A stretch of DNA of 64,000 nucleotides from Rhodococcus sp. 1168 (GTDB taxonomy: Bacteria; Actinomycetota; Actinomycetes; Mycobacteriales; Mycobacteriaceae). The position numbers and the translations under genes are program-made. The stretch lies in NCBI RefSeq assembly GCF_002091955.1, contig NZ_MKKY01000036.1, positions 1 through 64,000 of the forward strand, written 5' to 3'. Within the stretch, counting starts at the first letter, position 1; each line of letters begins with the position of its first letter. This document shows, piece after piece, positions 17,668 to 26,649 of this stretch. The notes under the pieces were generated by a model, which did no database searches, was not told the DNA's origin, and saw only the letters and a list, made by a program, of their open reading frames with translations.

Positions 17668-17849
17668 CATACACACTCGCAGGACTACTCACAGGCTTGC
17701 TGTTGGCGCTTGCTGGAATCATCGGTGGATTCAGCGGATTCGTACTCGCACTGTTCCTTGGGGCGGTTGGGCTCGCGATCGGTGCTCACTTCGATGGTCG
17801 ACTCGACCTCACTACGTTGCTGCGAGGCCGCGGTCGCGGCCGTGGTTGA
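17664..17849 (+). CDS. Small membrane protein of the Asp23 cassette (DUF2273-like)
   Basis: This 61-residue protein has two glycine-rich transmembrane helices with almost no loop, followed by an Arg-Gly tail. Small DUF2273 membrane proteins accompany Asp23 genes in Gram-positive bacteria, so it may help anchor or organise the complex. The ATG overlaps the previous stop codon (ATGA), and the next gene starts 8 nt before its end. Confidence 0.75.
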   Translation: MTYTLAGLLTGLLLALAGIIGGFSGFVLALFLGAVGLAIGAHFDGRLDLTTLLRGRGRGRG

Positions 17850-18777
17850 TACAGACAGCACCGCAACGGCCGACACTGGCGGGCGAGGAACCCTCGTCAT
17901 CAAGGAACGTGCCATCGAACGCGTAGCCGTCGCAGCGGCCCTGACAGTGCCTGCCGTCGTCCGTAGCGTCGGTGGAATATCACGCTTGACGGGCCGGGAC
18001 CTGCCGCGTGCAGATGCATCGGTCGGCGAGTACTCGGTCTCGATCAACCTGTACGTCAGCCTTACGTGGCCGTGCCGAATCGCCGACGTCTCCGAGGCCA
18101 TCTACACCGAGGTTGCCCGTGCTCTCGACAACATCGTGGGCCTGCCCTTGTATCGGCTCAACGTCATGGTCGCAGCGACATCCGCCGGAGAATCTGTGGA
18201 GCAACAGGTCTCGGACGACACGGCTGTTCCGGCGTCGAGACCGCGCCCACCGACGGCAAGTCCGGCCGCACTCCCCGTCGCCGTTGCGCTCGCCTTCGGC
18301 CTGCTGGCTCTGGCCTTCGTCGCAGGTCGAGAATTCTTGATCGTGCACGACACGATCGGCGGAGCACCCTGGATTCGTAACACCGTCGACTGGATTTCCG
18401 AGTTGCATTGGGCGCCATGGATGATCACCGCGTCGGGAGCAGCGGTGGTTGCCGGACTGATACTTCTCGCCATCGGAGTCAAGCCCCGCACGCAGACACA
18501 CACCGGGGTCACGTCGTCGACATCGTCCTCACCGATGGTATGGATGCGACCAACCGACGTCGCACGCATGTGCAGCGATCATGCCGGGGAGGTGCCGGGC
18601 GTCGAATCTGCTCGCACGACGGTCACGAAGAAGCGCATCACCGTCGAGGTGCATCGAACCGAAGCCGGTGAGGACGAAGCATTGACCGAAGCTGTCCGTG
18701 ACGCAATAGCGCCGACATTGTCGGTATTGGCCGACAACAGAGAAACCCAAATCCGACTCCACCAGGCACGCGGATGA
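17842..18777 (+). CDS. Membrane-anchored Asp23-like protein with DUF6286-type C-terminus
   Basis: This 311-residue protein starts with an Asp23-like domain (about residues 10-125, containing VKERAIERVAVAAAL-like sequence and LYRLNVMV). A Pro-rich linker, two transmembrane helices (about 150-175 and 200-225) and a C-terminal soluble domain of about 85 residues follow. The GTG at 17842 was chosen because homology begins just after it and it preserves tight coupling. The layout suggests it ties the cytosolic Asp23 proteins to the membrane. Domain naming at the C-terminus is from memory of actinobacterial families. Confidence 0.78.
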   Translation: MVDTDSTATADTGGRGTLVIKERAIERVAVAAALTVPAVVRSVGGISRLTGRDLPRADASVGEYSVSINLYVSLTWPCRIADVSEAIYTEVARALDNIVGLPLYRLNVMVAATSAGESVEQQVSDDTAVPASRPRPPTASPAALPVAVALAFGLLALAFVAGREFLIVHDTIGGAPWIRNTVDWISELHWAPWMITASGAAVVAGLILLAIGVKPRTQTHTGVTSSTSSSPMVWMRPTDVARMCSDHAGEVPGVESARTTVTKKRITVEVHRTEAGEDEALTEAVRDAIAPTLSVLADNRETQIRLHQARG

Positions 18778-19334
18778 AGCGCGCGACTTGGGCCGTGGAC
18801 CGTCTGCTCGTCGTTCTACTCGGCGTCGCGTTGCTCGGGGCCGGCGCATTCGCCCTCGCGTGGTACTTCGACCTGCCGCTTGCGGTCCGCACACTGTCTC
18901 GATTCGATCGCGACACGATCGCAGGACTACCTGCGCACGATTGGTGGGAGGCAGCACTCGCTGGGACTGCCATCGCCAGCGCCGTCGCTGCGATTGCACT
19001 GATTATCGGTAACCTGTCGCCGCGGCGCACCGGGACTATGCAGATCCACGCCGAGGAATCCCTCGCGGTCCGAGTCGACCTCGGCGCACTGGCACGCGGG
19101 ATCGCCGCTGACCTGTCGACGTTCCCCGAAGTCGAATCCTCCAGAGGCCGAGCGATCGACGACCGAGGGACCGCGACGCTCGCGGTCACCGTGTCTGCAT
19201 CCCCAGCCATCGACATCGACGCCTTCACAAGGACCGTCGAAAAGAAGGCGGAGTTCGTTGCCGAATCCGTCGAAGGCGGAGCAGTCGCTCTTCGGATCCA
19301 GATGCATCTGAACGCTGCGGTGCCGTCCAAGTAG
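18774..19334 (+). CDS. AmaP-like membrane anchor protein
   Basis: This 186-residue protein has two N-terminal transmembrane helices (about residues 8-32 and 60-82). A soluble domain of about 100 residues follows, containing ESLAVRVDLGALARGIAADL. The organisation matches the alkaline-shock membrane anchor AmaP, which recruits Asp23 to the membrane in staphylococci. The ATG overlaps the previous stop codon. It is the last gene of the cassette and is convergent with tuf across a strong terminator. Confidence 0.75.
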   Translation: MKRATWAVDRLLVVLLGVALLGAGAFALAWYFDLPLAVRTLSRFDRDTIAGLPAHDWWEAALAGTAIASAVAAIALIIGNLSPRRTGTMQIHAEESLAVRVDLGALARGIAADLSTFPEVESSRGRAIDDRGTATLAVTVSASPAIDIDAFTRTVEKKAEFVAESVEGGAVALRIQMHLNAAVPSK

Positions 19335-19370
19335 CTCGATGTGCGTGAGTGATCCCTTGTAGCTATCTGA

Positions 19371-19396
19371 TCGTATGAGTGGACCATTCAAGCGGG
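19371..19396 (+). repeat. Dispersed palindromic repeat, copy 2
   Basis: This 26-nt sequence matches 1247-1272 at 24 positions. Its palindromic core TGAGTGGACCATTCA carries one change that breaks perfect symmetry. It sits between the AmaP-like gene and the tuf terminator. Confidence 0.6.
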
Positions 19397-19425
19397 ATGT
19401 GTAGCGGGTACGGGGACGAATACAC

Positions 19426-19465
19426 AAAAAGGCGCCCACCTCCTTGCGGAGATGGGCGCCTTTTT
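19426..19465 (-). terminator. Intrinsic terminator of the str operon, probably bidirectional
   Basis: An 18-bp stem with one mismatch and a four-base loop is flanked by AAAAA and TTTTT runs. It lies 15 nt beyond the tuf stop codon. The A and T tracts on both sides let it stop transcription from tuf and also from the convergent Asp23 operon. Confidence 0.93.
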
Positions 19466-19479
19466 CGAGTGAAGCTAAA

Positions 19480-20670
19480 TCACTTGATGATCTTCGTGAC
19501 GCGACCGGCGCCGACGGTACGACCGCCCTCGCGGATAGCGAAACGCAGGCCCTCGTCCATGGCGACCGGCTGGATCAGCACGACGGTCATCTCGGTGTTG
19601 TCACCAGGCATGACCATCTCGGTGCCCTCGGGGAGGGTCACAACGCCCGTAACGTCCGTGGTACGGAAGTAGAACTGCGGGCGGTAGTTGTTGAAGAACG
19701 GCGTGTGACGGCCGCCCTCGTCCTTGGACAGGATGTAAGCGTTGCCCTCGAACTCCGTGTGGGGAGTCGTGGTGCCCGGCTTGATGACAACCTGTCCACG
19801 CTCGACATCTTCACGCTTGATGCCACGAACGAGCAGTCCGACGTTGTCGCCGGCCTGGCCCGAGTCGAGCAGCTTACGGAACATCTCGATACCGGTGACC
19901 GTGGTCTTGGTCGAGCCGGGGCGGATGCCGACGATCTCGACCTCTTCGTTGACGTTGACCGAGCCGCGCTCGATACGTCCGGTCACAACCGTGCCACGGC
20001 CGGTGATGGTGAAAACGTCCTCGACTGGCATGAGGAACGGCTTCTCCGTCTCGCGGACCGGGTCCGGGATGGAATCGTCGACGGCCTGCATGAGCTCGGC
20101 AACGCTCTCGGCCCACTTGGGGTCACCCTCGAGTGCCTTGAGTGCGGACACCTTGATGACAGGTGCATCCTCGTCGAAGTCCTGCGCAGCGAGAAGCTCG
20201 CGCACCTCCATCTCGACGAGCTCGATGATCTCGTCGTCGTCGACCATGTCGGCCTTGTTCAGGGCGACGAGGATGTACGGAACGCCGACCTGCTTGGCGA
20301 GAAGCACATGCTCACGCGTCTGCGGCATCGGGCCGTCGGTAGCCGCTACCACCAGGATTGCGCCGTCCATCTGCGCAGCACCGGTGATCATGTTCTTGAT
20401 GTAGTCGGCGTGGCCGGGCGCATCTACGTGTGCGTAGTGGCGCTTTTCGGTCTGGTACTCGACGTGGGAGATGTTGATCGTGATACCACGAGCCTTCTCC
20501 TCCGGAGCCTTGTCGATCTCATCGAAGGCCGAGGCCTCGTTGAGGTCCGGGTACTTGTCGTGCAGAACCTTGGTGATTGCTGCCGTCAGCGTCGTTTTGC
20601 CGTGGTCAACGTGACCGATGGTTCCGATGTTGACGTGCGGCTTCGTCCGCTCGAACTTCGCCTTCGCCAC
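19480..20670 (-). CDS. tuf: Elongation factor Tu
   Basis: This 396-residue GTPase delivers aminoacyl-tRNA to the ribosome. The P-loop [16 protein letters not shown] and NKADM are intact, and all three domains are present at the standard length. The start is the GTG at 20670, preceded five bases upstream by a perfect AGGAGG ribosome-binding site. It is the last gene of rpsL-rpsG-fusA-tuf, 121 nt after fusA. Confidence 0.98.
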   Translation of the reverse strand: MAKAKFERTKPHVNIGTIGHVDHGKTTLTAAITKVLHDKYPDLNEASAFDEIDKAPEEKARGITINISHVEYQTEKRHYAHVDAPGHADYIKNMITGAAQMDGAILVVAATDGPMPQTREHVLLAKQVGVPYILVALNKADMVDDDEIIELVEMEVRELLAAQDFDEDAPVIKVSALKALEGDPKWAESVAELMQAVDDSIPDPVRETEKPFLMPVEDVFTITGRGTVVTGRIERGSVNVNEEVEIVGIRPGSTKTTVTGIEMFRKLLDSGQAGDNVGLLVRGIKREDVERGQVVIKPGTTTPHTEFEGNAYILSKDEGGRHTPFFNNYRPQFYFRTTDVTGVVTLPEGTEMVMPGDNTEMTVVLIQPVAMDEGLRFAIREGGRTVGAGRVTKIIK

Positions 20671-20791
20671 TATGTCCTCCTGGACTGATTGGTGCTTGCG
20701 GTTATGCAGCAGTGCGGTTGTCTCGTACAGCTCTTGTGAGCTGCAGGGGTCGTGCGGTGTAACAGATACAGCGTGCCCAGCTAGAGAGAAA

Positions 20792-22903
20792 TTATTCTCC
20801 GGTCGCCTTCGCGATGATTTCCTTGGCGACGTTCGCGGGAACCTCTGCGTAGGAATCGAACACCATGGAGTAGTTAGCGCGGCCCTGAGTCTTCGACCGA
20901 AGGTCTCCGATGTAGCCGAACATCTCCGACAGCGGAACCAGTGCCTTGACGATACGGGCACCGCTGCGTTCCTCCATGGCCTGAATCTGACCACGGCGGG
21001 AGTTCAAGTCGCCGATGACCTCACCCATGTAATCCTCGGGCGTGATGACCTCGACGGCCATGACGGGTTCGAGAATGACGGGGCCGGCCTTACGAGCGGC
21101 TTCCTTGAACGCTTGTGAGCCGGCGACCTTGAAGGCCATTTCCGACGAGTCGACGTCGTGGTACGCACCGTCGAGGAGCGTGAGCTTGACGTTGACCAGA
21201 GGGTATCCGGCGAGGACGCCGTACTGCATTGCGTCCTGTGCTCCAGCGTCGACCGAAGGGATGTACTCCCTTGGCACACGACCACCACTGACCTTGTTCT
21301 CGAATTCGTACGTCGCGCCGTCTTCGCCTTCGAAAGGCTCGAGCTTGATGACGACCTTCGCGAACTGGCCGGAGCCACCGGTCTGCTTCTTGTGGGTGAA
21401 GTCGTGCTTTTCGACCGTCTTGCGGATGGTCTCGCGGTAAGCCACCTGGGGCTTGCCGACGTTTGCCTCGACCTTGAACTCGCGACGCATACGGTCGACG
21501 AGGATGTCGAGGTGGAGCTCGCCCATACCGCCGATGACGGTCTGGCCGGTGTCTTCGTCCAGCTTCACCGAGAAGGTTGGATCCTCTTCGGCGAGCTTCT
21601 GAATAGCTGTTCCCAGCTTCTCCTGGTCGGACTTGGTCTTGGGCTCGATCGAGACCTGGATGACCGGGTCAGGGAAGCTCATCGACTCGAGGATCACCTG
21701 GTTCTGCGGATCGCAGAGGGTGTCTCCCGTAGTCGTGTCCTTCAGACCGATCACAGCGTAGATGTGACCGACGGTGGCAGAAGGCACCGGGTTTTCCTTG
21801 TTGGAGTGCATCTGGAAAATCTTGCCCAGACGCTCCTTCTTGCCCTTGGTCGAGTTGACGACCTGAGCACCGGCGTCGACGCCACCCGAGTACACGCGGA
21901 TGTAGGTCAGCTTGCCGAAGAAGGGGTGCGTCGCAATCTTGAATGCGAGAGCCGCGAACGGCTCTTCGATCGAAGGCTTGCGCGTGATCAGCTTCTCTTC
22001 GTCGCCGACGGCGTGGCCGGTGACCGACTCGACGTCCAGCGGTGAAGGGAGGTAATCGATGACGGCGTCGAGCATGGGCTGAACGCCCTTGTTCTTGAAC
22101 GCGGATCCACACAGGATCGGGTACAGCTCGCTGTTGACCGTCATCTTGCGGATGGCGCCCTTGATCTCGGCGACCGTGAGCTCTTCGCCGCCGAAGTGCT
22201 TCTCCAGAAGCGCCTCGTCGGACTCGGCCACGGTCTCGAGCAGCAGCGTGCGGTACTCGTCTGCACGCTCTTTGAGGTCCTCGGGGATCTCGATGGTCTC
22301 GTAGGTCTCGCCCAGCTTGGTTTCGCCGCGCCAGATCTTCGCAGTCATCTCGACGAGGTCGACGATGCCTTCGAATTCACTCTCGGAACCGATCGGCAGC
22401 TGGATGACCAGCGGCTTGGCGCCGAGGCGCTCGACGATGGTTTTGACCGTGTAGTAGAAGTCAGCGCCCAGCTTGTCCATCTTGTTGACGAAGCAGATAC
22501 GCGGAACGTCGTACTTGTCTGCCTGACGCCACACCTGCTCCGACTGAGGCTCGACGCCCTCTTTGCCGTCGAAAACGGCTACGGCGCCATCCAACACACG
22601 GAGTGAACGCTCGACCTCGACCGTGAAGTCGACGTGGCCGGGCGTATCGATGATGTTGATCTGGTTCTTGTTCCAGAAGCACGTGACAGCAGCGGACGTG
22701 ATCGTGATGCCACGCTCCTGCTCCTGCTCCATCCAGTCTGTCGTCGACGCACCGTCGTGCGTCTCACCGATCTTGTAGTTCACCCCGGTGTAGAACAGGA
22801 TGCGCTCGGTGGTTGTGGTTTTACCGGCATCGATGTGGGCCATGATGCCGATGTTGCGGACCTTGTTAAGGTCGGTCAGCACTTCCTGTGCCACGGAATT
22901 CAT
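20792..22903 (-). CDS. fusA: Elongation factor G
   Basis: This GTPase drives ribosomal translocation and, with RRF, recycling. It is 703 residues from the ATG at 22903; a GTG three codons later (VAQEVLTDL) would match the mycobacterial N-terminus and is equally plausible. The motifs [27 protein letters not shown] and NKMDKLGAD are present, and domains II-V follow without gaps. It is the third gene of the str operon. Confidence 0.97.
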   Translation of the reverse strand: MNSVAQEVLTDLNKVRNIGIMAHIDAGKTTTTERILFYTGVNYKIGETHDGASTTDWMEQEQERGITITSAAVTCFWNKNQINIIDTPGHVDFTVEVERSLRVLDGAVAVFDGKEGVEPQSEQVWRQADKYDVPRICFVNKMDKLGADFYYTVKTIVERLGAKPLVIQLPIGSESEFEGIVDLVEMTAKIWRGETKLGETYETIEIPEDLKERADEYRTLLLETVAESDEALLEKHFGGEELTVAEIKGAIRKMTVNSELYPILCGSAFKNKGVQPMLDAVIDYLPSPLDVESVTGHAVGDEEKLITRKPSIEEPFAALAFKIATHPFFGKLTYIRVYSGGVDAGAQVVNSTKGKKERLGKIFQMHSNKENPVPSATVGHIYAVIGLKDTTTGDTLCDPQNQVILESMSFPDPVIQVSIEPKTKSDQEKLGTAIQKLAEEDPTFSVKLDEDTGQTVIGGMGELHLDILVDRMRREFKVEANVGKPQVAYRETIRKTVEKHDFTHKKQTGGSGQFAKVVIKLEPFEGEDGATYEFENKVSGGRVPREYIPSVDAGAQDAMQYGVLAGYPLVNVKLTLLDGAYHDVDSSEMAFKVAGSQAFKEAARKAGPVILEPVMAVEVITPEDYMGEVIGDLNSRRGQIQAMEERSGARIVKALVPLSEMFGYIGDLRSKTQGRANYSMVFDSYAEVPANVAKEIIAKATGE

Positions 22904-23026
22904 CCCGTCTTATAAGTCGAAGAGGTGGGGCTGGTCCAGCGCTGCATTTCTCGCACGGGGCCAGGTACTAGGTAAAGCGCCGGTGAAGTGCGCGGACTAC
23001 GAAGCTCCGCGCCTTCCCGACAAGCA

Positions 23027-23497
23027 TCACCAGCGGTAATGCGCGAACGCCTTGTTGGCTTCTGCCATCTTGTGCGTGTCCTCGCGACGCTTCACAGCGG
23101 CACCGAGGCCGTTGCTGGCGTCGAGCAACTCGTTGGCGAGACGCTCGACCATCGTCTTCTCACGACGAGCACGCGAGAAGGTGACCAGCCAGCGCAATGC
23201 CAACGTGGTGGAACGGCCGGGGCGAACCTCGACGGGTACCTGGTAGGTGGCGCCACCGACACGACGGCTGCGAACCTCGAGGGCCGGCTTGACGTTGTCG
23301 AGTGCACGCTTGAGCGTGACGACGGGGTCGGTGCCGGTCTTCTCGCGTGCCTGCTCGAGTGCCTGGTAGACGATACGCTCAGCGGTCGACTTCTTGCCGT
23401 CGATGAGGATCTTGTTGACGAGCTGCGTGACCAACGGGGAACCGTAAACCGGGTCGTTGATCAGCGGCCGCTTGGGTGCTGGGCCCTTGCGTGGCAT
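23027..23497 (-). CDS. rpsG: 30S ribosomal protein S7
   Basis: This 156-residue 16S rRNA-binding protein nucleates assembly of the 30S head and contacts the exit site. The sequence from [11 protein letters not shown] to the final HYRW is essentially the actinobacterial consensus. The ATG overlaps the rpsL stop by one base (TAATG), giving translational coupling. S7 often represses its own operon in bacteria; no clear S7 site was identified here. Confidence 0.98.
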   Translation of the reverse strand: MPRKGPAPKRPLINDPVYGSPLVTQLVNKILIDGKKSTAERIVYQALEQAREKTGTDPVVTLKRALDNVKPALEVRSRRVGGATYQVPVEVRPGRSTTLALRWLVTFSRARREKTMVERLANELLDASNGLGAAVKRREDTHKMAEANKAFAHYRW

Positions 23498-23871
23498 TAG
23501 CTCTTCTCCTTCTTGGCGCCGTAGCGGCTGCGAGCCTGCTTGCGGTTCTTGACGCCCTGGGTATCGAGCGAGCCGCGGATGATCTTGTAGCGCACACCCG
23601 GGAGGTCCTTCACACGACCACCGCGAACGAGCACCATGGAGTGCTCCTGCAGGTTGTGGCCTTCACCGGGGATGTAGGCAGTGACCTCCACCGCGGTGGT
23701 CAAGCGCACGCGCGCGACCTTACGGAGAGCGGAGTTCGGCTTCTTCGGTGTGGTTGTGTACACGCGAGTGCACACGCCACGACGCTGTGGGCTTCCCTTG
23801 AGGGCAGCGGTCTTGAGCTTCCGCACCTTATCGGTGCGACCCTTGCGGACCAGCTGGTTGATAGTTGGCAT
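23497..23871 (-). CDS. rpsL: 30S ribosomal protein S12
   Basis: This 124-residue decoding-centre protein heads the str operon. The streptomycin-relevant lysines at codons 43 (TPKKPNS) and 88 (GRVKDLPG) are both wild type, predicting no S12-based streptomycin resistance. The ATG at 23871 gives the canonical [11 protein letters not shown] start. Confidence 0.98.
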   Translation of the reverse strand: MPTINQLVRKGRTDKVRKLKTAALKGSPQRRGVCTRVYTTTPKKPNSALRKVARVRLTTAVEVTAYIPGEGHNLQEHSMVLVRGGRVKDLPGVRYKIIRGSLDTQGVKNRKQARSRYGAKKEKS

Positions 23872-24139
23872 GAACCGGCTTTCTTCGTGTTACGAGTCTC
23901 ATCTTGAACGAGACTCAGGGATCTAGCAGTTGGAGCAAGAGAACACTGCTCCTCACCCTTACTACCTCCGCGGGTCTCTTGCACCCCGCGGTCGGGTGTG
24001 TCGCATACCCCCACACGGCAGCCGTATCGCTTGCTCGAATCCGAACATGAGCACGGCTGTACCTCGCATAGGCACACAGACGGCCCGGGCATGCCGGACA
24101 CGACGCATTACGATACCCGGCGGCGTTGCCTCGGGTCAA
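23872..24139 (-). promoter_or_regulatory. str operon promoter and long leader
   Basis: On the minus strand a -35 box TTGACC (24134-24139) and a -10 box TATCGT (24110-24115) are separated by 18 bp. They predict a start near 24103 and a leader of about 230 nt. The leader holds two hairpins, 23968-23991 (CCGCGGG/CCCGCGG) and 23894-23916 (GAGTCTC/GAGACTC). Neither is followed by a T tract. This stretch contains no gene. Regulation through the leader is possible but not demonstrated. Confidence 0.6.
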
Positions 24140-24176
24140 AACGACCCCCGCTGTGCTACCGGCTGGGCCCGGACAC

Positions 24177-24695
24177 CTACTGACTCAGGTCGAGAGTCAA
24201 TTCCATCAACTCGGTCGCCGCCGTACAAGGGTCCGGATGACCCGACCCCGGTAGGTACTGAACCCACCACCCCACGATGCCTGCGTCGGGCCCGCCTGCC
24301 GTGACACCACACGAGTCGGGATCTTTGGGTGGCTGACTGCGAATTGCGTTGCGCCCCTTCACCGAAATGTCGGTGACGCTGTACATCATCTTCTCGTTGG
24401 TTTCACGTTCGGTCGCCAAAGATCCGTTCTCGAACCAGTTGGACGTCACCTTCACGATGCCGTTGGGGCCACTGACATCCCACCGGCAGATGGCCCCGAA
24501 GAATCCCCGTGCGATGGCGTCGCCGCCGACAGTTGCCGCGATCTGGTCGTCGAGCACCCAATCGCATTCGGTCAGCAGGTTGGGCAGATCCCCACCTCCC
24601 GAGCCGTCGAAGCTTGCCGCCCGCGGAGTTCCCTGCACGGTGGTGCTGCAGCCGGCGAGAAGTAGGGCTGCTGCCAGAATCGACGCTCTCTTCAC
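24177..24695 (-). CDS. DUF3558 lipoprotein
   Basis: This 172-residue secreted lipoprotein has a short signal peptide ending in the lipobox LLLAGC. The mature domain contains the paired cysteines and RW-containing segment (ICRWDVSG) common in actinobacterial DUF3558 proteins. The GTG start overlaps the stop codon of the preceding DUF3558 gene (GTGA). The two genes look like an old tandem duplication. Function unknown; probably attached to the outer face of the cytoplasmic membrane. Confidence 0.85.
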   Translation of the reverse strand: MKRASILAAALLLAGCSTTVQGTPRAASFDGSGGGDLPNLLTECDWVLDDQIAATVGGDAIARGFFGAICRWDVSGPNGIVKVTSNWFENGSLATERETNEKMMYSVTDISVKGRNAIRSQPPKDPDSCGVTAGGPDAGIVGWWVQYLPGSGHPDPCTAATELMELTLDLSQ

Positions 24696-25210
24696 TGGGC
24701 CCTCTCCACCGTCAGTGACGCGAGTTGCTCGGCGACACCGCACGGATCGGCCGACGGTCGCATGTCCCCGTACGAGACAGACCAATGCATGAAGTCCTTG
24801 CCGAATTGCACGCCGACTTCGCACAGGTAGCCCTCCGTGGCCGCAGAGAATCCAGGATGCCCGTCGATCTCGATGTCCTCGGCCGGCCTGCCGATCAATT
24901 CCGAACCGGAGCGCTCACGGTCGATGGGGCTGCCCCGATACCAGGAAAAGCTGACCGACGGCCCGGAGAAACCCGCGACCTCCCATTCGCATCCCACCGA
25001 GTTGCGGGTGATCATCGTGAACGCTGTCACCGCGAATGCTCCCCGCACTTCCTCGTCTGCGACCGAACCGCACTGGCCGAAGAACGGTCCAGGCTCGCCT
25101 GCGGAGACCTCGGCCGAATCCTGGCTCGACGGCGCCGCGTCGTCGCCGGTTCCGCAGCCGGCCAGCAGCATGCCGCACACCGCCAGGCCGATGGCCACTC
25201 TCCCCCGCAT
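24692..25210 (-). CDS. DUF3558 lipoprotein, upstream paralogue
   Basis: This 172-residue lipoprotein has a signal peptide with the lipobox MLLAGC and a low-complexity Ser/Glu linker before the DUF3558 domain. It shares with its downstream neighbour the CEW/CRW motif (here GCEWEVAG) and a C-terminal DPCGVAEQLASL segment. It starts 39 nt after the TetR gene, on the same strand. Function unknown. Confidence 0.85.
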   Translation of the reverse strand: MRGRVAIGLAVCGMLLAGCGTGDDAAPSSQDSAEVSAGEPGPFFGQCGSVADEEVRGAFAVTAFTMITRNSVGCEWEVAGFSGPSVSFSWYRGSPIDRERSGSELIGRPAEDIEIDGHPGFSAATEGYLCEVGVQFGKDFMHWSVSYGDMRPSADPCGVAEQLASLTVERAQ

Positions 25211-25249
25211 GCCCAGGACTCTACTGAACGTCCATGAGAAGAGCCGCCC

Positions 25250-25879
25250 CTATGTAGGGGCGGTCACTGTGTCGTCCTTGCGAATCCGAAGGGACGCGTC
25301 GAGCACGCCAGACCAGGCCCGAACGATCTCGGCGCGGCGTCGCGAGTCGTCGCTGAGTACATCGGCCAACCCCAAGCCGCGGGCCAAGTCGAGCGTTGCC
25401 TGTACCAGCCGATGAGTCTGCGGATCGCTATCATCGGCACCGAGATGTGCGACGGCAGTGCGATGTGCGACGCGTCCGAACTTCTCCTCGAGTGGCAAGA
25501 CCCTTGCGCGCATCTCTGGATCCGCCGCGGCCGCAGTCCACACCTGCAGGGCTGCCTTGAACAGTGGGCCGGTGTAGTAGTTCACGAGCCGATCCACCAC
25601 GGCTTCGGTCCTGGCCGGCCCGACGGGCAGGGCAACCGATTCGCGTCCGGCGTGCTCCATTCGGGTATCGAACATGTACTCGAGGGCAGCGGTGATCAGG
25701 TCCTCGCGCGTCGGAAAGTGGTGTTGGGTGGCCCCGCGGGACACCCCTGCTCGTTCTGCCACGACAGCCACCGTGGTGGTGCCCCAGCCCTGCTCGGCAA
25801 GAGAGTCGATCGTTGCTTCGAGCAGCCGCAGCCGCGTGGCCCTGCTTCGGTCCTGCTTGGGTTCACGCGGCGACGCCAT
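25250..25879 (-). CDS. TetR family regulator of the acyl-CoA catabolic operon
   Basis: This 209-residue repressor has an N-terminal helix-turn-helix (about residues 12-58, with TTTVAVVAERAGVSRGATQHHF) and a ligand-binding C-terminal domain. It is the last gene of the eight-gene operon that starts at 35040, only 5 nt after the hydratase gene. It probably autoregulates that operon by binding the palindrome at 35070-35087 and sensing an acyl-CoA intermediate. The start MASPREPKQDRSR was chosen by domain position. Confidence 0.85.
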   Translation of the reverse strand: MASPREPKQDRSRATRLRLLEATIDSLAEQGWGTTTVAVVAERAGVSRGATQHHFPTREDLITAALEYMFDTRMEHAGRESVALPVGPARTEAVVDRLVNYYTGPLFKAALQVWTAAAADPEMRARVLPLEEKFGRVAHRTAVAHLGADDSDPQTHRLVQATLDLARGLGLADVLSDDSRRRAEIVRAWSGVLDASLRIRKDDTVTAPT

Positions 25880-25884
25880 CTTCC

Positions 25885-26649
25885 CTACTTCTTCTCGGTG
25901 TTCGGTATCGCCCAACTCGGTGGACGTTTCTGCAGAAAGGCCATCATCCCTTCTCGCGCCTCCTCCGATGCGAACAGTCTCGCCGAGTGCGCGGCGAGAT
26001 CCTCCCCATGACGATCGAATTCGGCAAGAATCGAGGCGGCGGTCAACCACTTCGACTCCGCCAGCCCTTGCGGTGAAGCCTGAGAAATCGATGCGACCAG
26101 TTCATCGATCATCGACTTCGGATCCGAGGCGGCTGCACTGACCAACCCGATGGCCTCGGCTTCGTGGGCACCGAACTTCTCACCGGTCAGAAAGTATCGG
26201 CTCGCCGCCCGCGAACCGAGCCGAGGAAGGACAGTGAGCGAGATGACGGACGGCGCGAGCCCGAGCCGCGCCTCGGTCAGCGCGAACGTACTGCCGGGCC
26301 CGGCCACGACGATGTCGCAGGCACCGACGAGTCCCATCCCTCCTGCGCGCACATGGCCGTCGATCTTCCCGATGACCGGCTTGGGTGTCTCGAGGATCAG
26401 ACGTAGTAAGCCGAGCATCTGGGCGGTTCTGCCCTCTACCGAACCGCCCGCCTCGGACATGTCGGCTCCGGCGCAGAAGGTGTTGCCCGTGTGCGCGAGT
26501 ACTACCGCACGAATACCGGGGTCCTTGCCTGCATCGACCAGTCCGGCGGTGAGCTCGTCGACCAGGATGGTGGACAACGCGTTTCGATTGTGCGGCGTGT
26601 CCAGCGTCAGGGTGGTAACTGCATCCGCGGTATGAACCTGCACTGCCAT
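25885..26649 (-). CDS. Enoyl-CoA hydratase (EchA7-like)
   Basis: This 254-residue crotonase-fold enzyme has the oxyanion-hole segment FCAGADM and the catalytic-site region ALTEARLGLAPS with one conserved Glu. The second catalytic Glu of classical enoyl-CoA hydratases is replaced: GGMGLVGACD replaces the usual GGxxE pattern. Methylglutaconyl-type hydratases (LiuC, AtuE) are recalled to share the replacement, which suggests a branched or isoprenoid-derived substrate. Its ATG overlaps the preceding dehydrogenase stop by one base. Confidence 0.88.
   Translation of the reverse strand: MAVQVHTADAVTTLTLDTPHNRNALSTILVDELTAGLVDAGKDPGIRAVVLAHTGNTFCAGADMSEAGGSVEGRTAQMLGLLRLILETPKPVIGKIDGHVRAGGMGLVGACDIVVAGPGSTFALTEARLGLAPSVISLTVLPRLGSRAASRYFLTGEKFGAHEAEAIGLVSAAASDPKSMIDELVASISQASPQGLAESKWLTAASILAEFDRHGEDLAAHSARLFASEEAREGMMAFLQKRPPSWAIPNTEKK

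Noticed and set aside
23497-23871. Possible streptomycin-resistance substitution in rpsL
   Set aside because: Lys43 and Lys88 are both present.
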